Assembly: GCA_046728115.1 (NCBI GenBank)
Contig: JBKPDW010000380.1
Location: forward strand, 1-10,900
Origin: CAVSWN01 sp046728115
GTDB taxonomy: Bacteria > Acidobacteriota > Vicinamibacteria > Vicinamibacterales > CAVVIG01
Length of the DNA stretch: 10,900 nucleotides
Direction: 5' to 3'
Part shown: positions 5,698 to 10,900 of the stretch, one piece after another
Layout: each line of letters begins with the position of its first letter
How positions within the stretch are numbered: position 1 is the stretch's first letter
The notes under the pieces: generated by a model
What the model was told of the DNA's origin: nothing
What the model saw: only the letters and a program-made list of their open reading frames with translations
The model's database searches: none
Made by a program: the position numbers and the translations under genes

Positions 5698-6036
5698 TCA
5701 CAGAGCCAGAATCTCCCGAAGCTTGTCCTCCACCGCGTGAAGCTCTGACGCCGACAGTTCACCCACTTTGCCGGCGATCATTTCTTGTTTGATCGTCCTT
5801 AGAATTCCCGTGACGACGGACGGCGACAAAAGGCCGGACTCTCGCCACGCCTTGATTCTGTAATCGCCAACCAACAGCCGACCGATGTTGCTAGTGATGG
5901 CGGCGAGGACTGTTTCTCGCCGACTCTGGTGATATCGCTCGGTGCTCATGATGAGGCCGGGGCGTTGCTTGGCGCCTTTCTCGTCTGCAAAAACAAACTT
6001 CACGAGGACAATGTCGCCCCGACTAAAGCTTGTCAT
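5698..6036 (-). CDS. mazF: MazF/PemK-family toxin (endoribonuclease)
   Basis: 112 residues, normal for the family. The N-terminus has the signature GDIVLVKFVFADEKGAKQRP followed by GLIMS, which forms the first strands and the loop over the RNA site. The C-terminal helix (VGELSASELHAVEDKLREIL) is also typical. MazF toxins cut mRNA at short sequences and are held inactive by the partner antitoxin. The start ATG at 6036 overlaps the antitoxin gene by 14 bp, so the two are translationally coupled. No frameshift or truncation is seen; this is the one complete toxin-antitoxin module in the window. Confidence 0.9.
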   Translation of the reverse strand: MTSFSRGDIVLVKFVFADEKGAKQRPGLIMSTERYHQSRRETVLAAITSNIGRLLVGDYRIKAWRESGLLSPSVVTGILRTIKQEMIAGKVGELSASELHAVEDKLREILAL

Positions 6037-6280
6037 ACGCTGCGTCCTTTGGGTTGTTCCAAAGGTCCGCCAGGACCGGATCAGCGCGCTCGGTGAGCGC
6101 GACCATATCGGCAGCCGAGACCTCGTCGGCTAAGTCTCGGTTTAGACGCGCTTCGACGGCTTCCCACACGTAGTCCCGTATGGATTGATCTCGTTTCGCC
6201 GCCGCGATATGAATGCGCCGCCGCGCTTCGCGTGGAACGTCAATGCTCAGCCGTGCACGCCGCAGTTGCGTGGTTGCCAT
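6023..6280 (-). CDS. ribbon-helix-helix antitoxin of the MazF-like toxin
   Basis: 85 residues from ATG 6280, chosen because GGAGG lies 8 nt upstream; longer in-frame starts (6295, 6382) lack a ribosome site and run through the operator. Residues 7-50 (RRARLSIDVPREARRRIHIA to VEARLNRD) fit a ribbon-helix-helix DNA-binding fold. The acidic tail (ADPVLADLWNNPKDAAYDKL) is typical of antitoxins paired with PemK/MazF toxins and should wrap the toxin. It ends inside the toxin start, the classic antitoxin-first order. It likely represses the operon through the palindrome at 6302-6327. Confidence 0.85.
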   Translation of the reverse strand: MATTQLRRARLSIDVPREARRRIHIAAAKRDQSIRDYVWEAVEARLNRDLADEVSAADMVALTERADPVLADLWNNPKDAAYDKL

Positions 6281-6301
6281 CGGTGCTTCCTCCATTGCAC
6301 A

Positions 6302-6327
6302 TTGACACAAATACGTAAATGTGTCAA
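6302..6327 (-). promoter_or_regulatory. operator/promoter of the mazEF-like operon
   Basis: TTGACACA (6302-6309) and its exact complement TGTGTCAA (6320-6327) flank a centred TACGTA palindrome (6312-6317), so 22 of 26 bases are symmetric. On the minus strand the first arm contains a consensus -35 box (TTGACA at 6327-6322). A repressor bound here would block RNA polymerase. It lies 22 bp upstream of the antitoxin ATG. No clear -10 box is seen. Confidence 0.65.
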
Positions 6328-6370
6328 CGTGGAGACGCTGCGGAGGCATTGTCAAGACGTTGGCGGTCTC

Positions 6371-7507
6371 GTAATGTTCCATTCTCGGCCGACGTGACGA
6401 TCACGCCGCCCGCTCATAAAAGTTGAGCAAGCCACCGAGTCGCGGACGGCGTCGCACTCGACTCGTCATCTGGATCACCGGAGGGCCCGAGATGAGGCGA
6501 TTGTCGAGTCCCTGGTGATTCCGTTCGGCGTGGTAGTGCGCGACGGACTCCGTTACCGCCCGCCGGAAATGCCGCTCCCCGATCGGAATCAGCCGGTCAA
6601 GGCATTCTTCTTTGATTGACCGGACGAAACGTTCGGCGTAGGCGTTCGCATTGGGCGCACGCTGGGGGATGAGGACCACGCGAGTCCCCGCTTCCTGGAG
6701 TTGACGCCGCACGTCACCGCTCCACTTCCGATCTCGATCGCAGATCAAGACATGCGGCGCGCGCGTCGCACCGTCCTCGGCCACCGTCAGCGTCCGCACG
6801 ATCTGCTGCATGAACAGCGCCTCGGGATGCCGCGTGGAGCCAAGGATCTGCACGCGGCGGGAGGCCAAATCGATGACGAACACGGTGTAGTACGTGACCA
6901 AGCCTCGCCACGTGCACACTTCTGTCGTGAAGAAATCGGCGCCGCCAATAGCGCCCCAGTGCGCACGGAGAAACGTCTGCCACGAGGTCGGGCGCAGCGG
7001 GACCGGCGGCAGGCCCGCCGCCTTCAGGATCCGTCGAATGGTCGAGCGGCCCACGCGATGGCCGACGTTCGTGAGCGCGCCCTGGATCCGCGTGTAGCCC
7101 CACGTCGGATTCTCCGTCGCCATCCGCACGACGAGCTGACGGATCTCGACCAGGACACCGCGCGGTCCAGATCTCCTGGCGTACGTCCACTTTCGGGCGA
7201 TCAACTGGCGATGCCAACGCAGCAACGTATCCGGCGTCGATCTGCCGCAGGGCCGCACGGCCGACTCGGTACGCTCGGGCGGCCAACCGACGGCGATCAT
7301 CGTCCGTGAGACGCAGCCGACGTCCACCGAGATGACGGCGCAGGAGTCGGTTCTCTTCGATCAAGTATGCGACTGCCTCCCGCTCCTGGCGGTCCAGCCA
7401 GCCGGTCAGCACACCGAGCACCATCTGCAGCGCCACGAGGTTAATCACGAGTCGGAGCTTATATCATGCGAGGCCTGAAAGGCGTCGGCCGAGAAATGGA
7501 ACACTAC
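6371..7507 (-). mobile_element. IS3/IS481-like insertion sequence (transposase broken)
   Basis: About 1137 bp between imperfect inverted repeats: left GTAATGTTCCATT-CTCGGCC and, on the opposite strand at the right, GTAGTGTTCCATTTCTCGGC, both running on into CGACG. It encodes one rve-type transposase on the minus strand. No target duplication is seen, and the gene cut at its right end does not continue past its left end, which suggests a deletion next to the element. Exact outer limits are uncertain by a few bases. Confidence 0.8.
6401..7448 (-). pseudogene. DDE (rve) transposase, frameshifted
   Basis: The N-terminal part from GTG 7448 reads GWLDRQEREAVAYLIEENRL then LRLTDDDRRRLAARAYR, the usual opening of this single-ORF transposase group, and ends usefully at ALRQI (about residue 70). 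The rest is in another frame from about 7237: TPDTLLRWHRQLIARKWTY, then NPTWGYTRIQGAL, and the catalytic core. Counting in the second frame, the acidic residues are D131 (GADFFTTEV), D197 (LICDRDRKW) and E232 (AYAERFVRS), a D-D-34-E pattern. The join lacks a few residues (expected before TPDTLL), consistent with a small deletion at about 7236-7243. It should not yield active enzyme unless the frames are rejoined. Confidence 0.88.
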
Positions 7508-7892
7508 GGGCCGAGCCCGGCAACGAGCGTGCGCCCCGTCGCGTCGGTTGGATCGAATTCGAGCGCCCCAATCGACAGCGACGGCTGGTCGTCGGTTTCG
7601 GCTGACCAACCCGGATGCGGATCGCGCGCGTGTTCCGTCCTCCAAATGCCTCCATTCACCGCGCCGATGTAGACGACGTCCGGATTCGTGGGATGAGCGG
7701 CGATCACCCGGATCGCGCCGACGACCTCACCCTCGTCGATGTCTTCCACCTGGCCGTGCCGTGTCGGCCCGGGGCACTGCGCCGTCCATTGTTGCGGGCG
7801 CCAGCTCCGGTGGTGGAGAGCAGCAGCGATCCGACGAGTGCGGCAGCGAGCACGTGACCAGCGTACCGCGAGCCGGCTGTCGTGCGGCTCAT
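7508..7892 (-). pseudogene. secreted beta-propeller (sialidase/BNR-like) protein, N-terminal fragment
   Basis: From ATG 7892 the frame encodes a signal peptide (RYAGHVLAAALVGSLLLSTT followed by GAGA). It shifts frame at about 7787-7800: family sequence continues as WTAQCPGPTRHGQVEDIDEG, then NPDVVYIGAVNGGIWRT, and LSIGALEFDPTDATGRTLVA. These runs are typical of the first blades of secreted repeat propellers related to sialidase/VPS10 folds. The gene stops matching exactly at the IS end at 7507, and its remaining part is absent from the window. The ATG overlaps the preceding gene's stop (ATGA), so they shared an operon. One lost base explains the frameshift. Confidence 0.75.
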
Positions 7893-8030
7893 GATTTGAA
7901 GTTGTAGCCGATCCCAAGGAAGAACTTCGCCCGGAAATTTCGAACGGCTTGTCCGGACTTTCGGGCTCCTTGCCAACGTCTTCCGGCTGGGCGCCCTTCG
8001 CGAACATCCAGCCCGTGCCTCCGATGCGTG
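7889..8030 (-). pseudogene. outer-membrane beta-barrel protein, C-terminal fragment
   Basis: The last residues NFRAKFFLGIGYNFKS, ending at TGA 7889-7891, have the alternating pattern and near-terminal aromatic of a final outer-membrane beta strand. An upstream piece in another frame (IGGTGWMFAKGAQPEDVGKE) probably belongs to the same gene, with a single-base shift between them. Beyond about 8030 the sequence becomes IS630 transposase. The stop overlaps the start of the propeller gene (ATGA). Identification is from the short tail only. Confidence 0.45.
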
Positions 8031-8420
8031 CACAGCGTCAGCAAGCCGTCTTGCCGAATCGCGCCGATCAGCGTCAGGTTGTCGCCCCAGTTCATCGGCC
8101 GCGGCTCCACATACTCTTCGCCGGATCCAGACGTGCGAGCGGCCCATGGCGAGGTGTGCGCCCGATTCATCGAGAAAAATCAGCCGGCGCGGATCGACGC
8201 GGCGCATCCATCTCAAGAACGCGGCCCGCTTCGCTGCCACGTCCGGTCGGTCGCATTCGCTCGGCCGCGGGCGTTTTTTTTCGACACGAACCCATCGCGG
8301 CGCAGCGCGGCCGATGCTCGTCGGCGTGCTCCGCTGCGCACGCGCGACGCGCCGGTTGTATTCCCAACACAATTCCGGCAGCGTGCTGTCCGGTGCGTCG
8401 CCGACGACGCGCCGCAACTT
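8031..8420 (-). pseudogene. IS630-family transposase remnant
   Basis: An internal piece only. In one frame: RVVGDAPDSTLPELCWEYNR, then RPDVAAKRAAFLRWMRRVDP and RRLIFLDESGAHLAMGRSHV, the last with the first catalytic Asp (FLDESG). It then shifts by one base to RGEEYVEPRPMNWGDNLTLI-type sequence (seen as SGSGEEYVEPRPMNWGDN) and ends at LTLCT. The N-terminal DNA-binding half and the later catalytic residues are missing, and no inverted repeats were found. It separates an outer-membrane gene tail from a truncated phosphatase gene, so it marks a rearrangement. A run of eight A on the coding strand may have added a further shift. Confidence 0.8.
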
Positions 8421-9355
8421 ATAGCGGGACAGATACCGGCGGGCTTTTCGGACAGGCACCCAGCGGGAATCGGTTTCAGTTCTTTGCCGTGAATATCATC
8501 GAGTTGGAGGACGGCCTGATCATCCATGAACAGCGGGTGTACGACGTGAACGGGGTTCTGCGGCAGCTCGCAACTGGACGCGGTATTCCGGAGGAAGGTG
8601 CGCAACTGTACCGCGCCGCGCTGGTAACGGCACGCTTGGAACATGAATTAACGATCGCGGCGGTGATCCAACAAGCGCTGATGCCTCCAGCGCAGCACAA
8701 CGGCGCTGGATTCGAGGTCGCGGCCGCCTCGTTTCCCTGCCGGGCGATAGGCGGCGATTTTCTTGATTACTTCGATCTGCCATCCGGGGCGTTTGGTTTC
8801 GCCCTCGGCGATGTTTCGGGCAAGGGATCTCCAGCGGCGTTGCTAGCAGCCAAGCTTCAGGGCATTCTGGGCTCGTACTCGAGATCGGCGAGCAGACCGT
8901 CGGAGATGCTCACGCATATCAACGAAGAACTTGCGCGCCGGACGATTGAGTCGCGGTTCGCCACATTGCTGTACGGGGTGCTTTGTGAAGGCCGAGTGAC
9001 GTACGCCAGCGCTGGACACAATCCGCCGTTACCGGTAGGACATCACGATGTCCGTCGGCTCGATCGAGGCGGACTCATTCTCGGTGCCTTTCCGAACGCG
9101 TCCTTCGACGAGGAGACCGTGCCGCTCGCTCCCGGTGATGTCCTCGTCCTGTTCAGCGATGGGATCACCGAGGCGCTCGATCCGACTGGCAGCGAGTTCG
9201 GAGAAGAACGGTTGCTGGAGTGTGTGCGTGCCCATCGAGAATCCCCGCCAACGATCCTGTTACAGACAGTGCTTGCGTCGGTTCGTGAATTCATCGGAAG
9301 CGACGAGCAGAGCGACGATCTGACAGCGCTCATCTTGCGCTACACCGGTCCGTAG
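8420..9355 (+). CDS. SnoaL-like domain fused to SpoIIE/RsbU (PP2C-type) phosphatase, 5' truncated
   Basis: The C-terminal 220 residues are a SpoIIE-family serine phosphatase, which typically dephosphorylates anti-sigma antagonists in partner-switching control. Motifs seen are IGGDFLDYF, ALGDVSGKG with the metal-binding Asp, ASAGHNPPL, VLFSDGITEA and SDDLTALIL. In front is the end of a SnoaL-like/ester-cyclase fold: YSGTDTGGLFGQAPSGNRF, then QFFAVNIIELEDGLIIHEQR and VYDVNGVLRQL. A helical linker (VTARLEHELTIAAVIQQAL) joins them. The SnoaL domain lacks its N-terminal half because the IS630 remnant begins at about 8420. The frame stays open back to ATG 7949, through the antisense of that remnant, so a chimeric protein is possible; an internal GTG lies at 8489. 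The catalytic domain looks intact. Confidence 0.85.
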   Translation, partial: YSGTDTGGLFGQAPSGNRFQFFAVNIIELEDGLIIHEQRVYDVNGVLRQLATGRGIPEEGAQLYRAALVTARLEHELTIAAVIQQALMPPAQHNGAGFEVAAASFPCRAIGGDFLDYFDLPSGAFGFALGDVSGKGSPAALLAAKLQGILGSYSRSASRPSEMLTHINEELARRTIESRFATLLYGVLCEGRVTYASAGHNPPLPVGHHDVRRLDRGGLILGAFPNASFDEETVPLAPGDVLVLFSDGITEALDPTGSEFGEERLLECVRAHRESPPTILLQTVLASVREFIGSDEQSDDLTALILRYTGP

Positions 9356-9406
9356 AATGTCCGAGATGCGATCGGCCGCTCGGCGTCTTGGTTTTTGGGA
9401 GCACCA

Positions 9407-9616
9407 ATGAAATTCCGATTCAGAGTTGTCCTCCTGGTCGCCGTAGCAATGGTCTACGGCGTGCCGACGCGGGCGAAGACCGGTCCGCAAGCACCCAACT
9501 CGGCGAAACTAGTCGTTGATTTCGGAGTCGACTATTTCGGAACTTGTGGGTCTCGAATTGCCAATTCTCGCGCTGAATCGCAGATTCGGCAACGTTGCGC
9601 CGCGCAACATGTCTGA
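9407..9616 (+). pseudogene. secreted protein of unknown function, cut by an IS
   Basis: ATG 9407 is chosen because GGGAG lies 5 nt upstream. The protein begins with a signal peptide (MKFRFRVVLLVAVAMVYGVP, then TRAKT), followed by APNSAKLVVDFGVDYFG. From 9545 the frame runs into the inverted repeat of the next IS and ends at 9616, so only about 46 native residues remain. I do not recognise the family. It follows the phosphatase gene by 51 bp and may have been in the same operon. Confidence 0.55.
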
Positions 9617-10745
9617 CCTACGCTGACTCGCGCATGAGGAACCTCCTGCTCACCCTGCTGCACCTGGCGGTCGTGGTCGCGAAGCTATGTGGCCCCGGAG
9701 GCGTGCGAGCGGTCATCGTGGAGAATCTCCTGCTCAAGCAGCAACTGATCGTCCTGCGCCGTGCTCGCCAGCGCGCGCCGAACCTGACGGGCGGCGACCG
9801 GCTGCTGTGCGGATTCTGGTCGCTGTTCCTCAGTCCAGAACGCATCCGAAAGGTCGCCATCGCCATCCGTCCCTCGACGCTCCTGGCGTTTCATCAGGCG
9901 TTGGTGCGTCGCAAGTACCGTCGTCTGTTCTCATCGAGGCCGTGCCCCAAGAAGCCCGGACCGACAGGGCCGGACGAGGCACTTATCCAGGCCATCGTCG
10001 AACTCAAGTCGCGCAATCCTCGCTTCGGCTGTCCACGGATTGCCCGCATCATCTGCCAGACGTTCGGGATCGACATCGACAAGAACGTCGTGTACCGCGT
10101 GCTGGCGAAACACTATCGCCCTGCCCCGAGTGGAACTGGGCCCTCGTGGTTGTCGTTCATCGGACACACCACCGACAGCCTGTGGAGCGTCGACCTGTTT
10201 CGCTGCGAGTCCATCGTGCTGCGGACCTATTGGGTACTCGTCGTCATGGACCAACACACGCGTCGCCTCGTTGGCGTCGGCGTGCACCGCGGAGCCGTCA
10301 CCGGCATCGATGTCTGTTGCATGTTCAACGCCGCCATCCATGGTCAGGGCACACCGCGGCATCTCAGCACCGATCATGACCGGCTCTTCGAGGCGCACCG
10401 TTGGAAGGCGAACCTTCGGATTCTCGAGATCGACGAGATCAAGACCGTGCCGTATGTGCCGCTGTCACACCCGTTCGTCGAGCGCCTGATCGGGACAATG
10501 CGGCACGAATTTCTTGACCAGGTACTGTTCTGGAATGCCCGCGACCTGGAACGGAAGCTTAGCGAGTTCCAGGCGTACTACAACGCGGCACGTTCTCACG
10601 CATCGTTGGACGGCCGCACGCCACTGACGTTCGCCGACGGGCACGCGATGGCACCCGCCGATCTGAACGATGTGCGTTGGGTCTCGCATTGCAGGGATCT
10701 CGTCCAACTCCCGGCCGCTGCCTGACAACGATTTCGAGACCCACA
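9545..10745 (+). mobile_element. 1.2-kb insertion sequence with intact DDE transposase
   Basis: About 1201 bp. The ends are TGTGGGTCTCGAATT (9545-9559) and, on the opposite strand at 10745, TGTGGGTCTCGAAAT; 13 of the first 13 bases match. They follow the common TGT...ACA form. No clear target duplication is seen (left flank ...GGAACT, right flank GGTCG...). A single intact transposase fills it. It interrupts a secreted-protein gene at the left; the right flank appears to belong to a different gene. Confidence 0.82.
9634..10725 (+). CDS. DDE (rve) transposase, intact
   Basis: 363 residues from ATG 9634; the upstream ATG at 9595 is rejected because family members begin MRNLLL... The N-terminal part holds LLLKQQLIVLRRARQRAPNL and LLCGFWSLFLSPERIRKVAI, then RPSTLLAFHQALVRRKYR. 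A winged-helix-like stretch follows (NPRFGCPRIARIICQTFGID). The catalytic core has D187 (LWSVDLFRCES), D247 (STDHDRLF) and E283 (HPFVERLIGTMRHEFLD), a D-D-35-E set with all residues present. The end reads YYNAARSHASLDGRTPLTF. It resembles integrase-core transposases of IS3/IS481 type but has a single ORF with no frameshift. Of the transposases in the window this is the only one that looks functional. Confidence 0.93.
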   Translation: MRNLLLTLLHLAVVVAKLCGPGGVRAVIVENLLLKQQLIVLRRARQRAPNLTGGDRLLCGFWSLFLSPERIRKVAIAIRPSTLLAFHQALVRRKYRRLFSSRPCPKKPGPTGPDEALIQAIVELKSRNPRFGCPRIARIICQTFGIDIDKNVVYRVLAKHYRPAPSGTGPSWLSFIGHTTDSLWSVDLFRCESIVLRTYWVLVVMDQHTRRLVGVGVHRGAVTGIDVCCMFNAAIHGQGTPRHLSTDHDRLFEAHRWKANLRILEIDEIKTVPYVPLSHPFVERLIGTMRHEFLDQVLFWNARDLERKLSEFQAYYNAARSHASLDGRTPLTFADGHAMAPADLNDVRWVSHCRDLVQLPAAA

Positions 10746-10900
10746 GGTCGAAAAGCTGAAGGCGTTTGGGATTCGCACGGTCGCGGCCCTCGGAGCTGCT
10801 CATCGTTCTTCGAACTCGCGGAGTATCACTTTTACAGCGCACTTTCGCGGGCCGCGTCCTGTGATTCTCCAGGGGTGGGCCGAGATGCCCAATTCGAGGC
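10746..10900 (+). pseudogene. possible fragment of a large signalling ATPase/sensor kinase
   Basis: After the IS, the frame from about 10803 reads SFFELAEYHFYSALSRAASC and runs off the right edge. That run resembles the helical-repeat part of large AAA-type ATPase/serine-threonine kinase/histidine kinase hybrids (xxFxxAxYHFYxALxxAA). The bases just before it do not read well in the same frame and no start is visible. Few residues are available, so the identification is weak. Confidence 0.35.

Noticed and set aside
5387..5740. 117-codon plus-strand ORF containing LGWTRTSNPPVNS
   Set aside because: That run is the complement of the tRNA-Asn remnant; the frame also overlaps the mazF end and has no protein-like features.

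Overview
The window is high-GC bacterial DNA. It reads as a decayed accessory or chromosomal scar region, with four insertion sequences, two broken tRNA ends, toxin-antitoxin modules and several genes cut off by mobile DNA. The mix of families points to a free-living high-GC Gram-negative soil or sediment bacterium such as Acidobacteriota: secreted propeller protein, outer-membrane barrel end, SnoaL-SpoIIE phosphatase, single-ORF DDE transposases. This placement is a low-confidence inference; no taxonomic marker gene is present.

Layout. Positions 1-858 (minus) hold the N-terminal part of a DUF2075 (Schlafen group 3 type) P-loop protein with a PD-(D/E)XK-like motif in its leader domain. It runs off the left edge. 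A 51-codon antitoxin-like ORF (878-1033, plus) starts 19 bp from it. A tRNA terminator (1177-1218) and the 3' 53 nt of a tRNA-Pro(CGG) (1233-1285) follow, with the 5' half of the tRNA missing. This is a typical attachment-site scar. After about 400 bases with no gene comes a phd-relE module (1729-5253). Its relE toxin is split by a complete IS21-family element (2147-5032) flanked by a 6-bp duplication; removing the element and one repeat restores an uninterrupted 86-residue toxin frame. The IS21 copy has an intact istB, but istA is frameshifted just before its catalytic glutamate.

Right of the toxin remnant are a gene-poor stretch, a second tRNA remnant (Asn, 5546-5586), and an intact mazEF-like operon on the minus strand (5698-6280) with a symmetric operator. 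An IS3/IS481-like element (6371-7507, transposase frameshifted) then truncates a secreted beta-propeller gene (7508-7892). The 3' tail of an outer-membrane barrel gene lies before that gene in the same operon. The barrel gene is cut by an IS630-family remnant (about 8031-8420), and the other side of that remnant abuts a 5'-truncated SnoaL-SpoIIE phosphatase gene (to 9355, plus). A short secreted-protein gene (9407-) is interrupted by an intact 1.2-kb IS (9545-10745). The window ends in a probable fragment of a large signalling ATPase/kinase.

How it works together: little of it forms a pathway. The intact units are mazEF, the orphaned phd antitoxin, istB, and the last transposase. The rest records repeated insertion, IS-associated deletion and frameshift decay around tRNA-derived integration scars. 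I did not find a convincing wholly new system. The most informative signals are the exactly reconstructable toxin disruption, the two tRNA scars, the phased repeat array at the IS21 right end, and the hairpin closing over the istA start.
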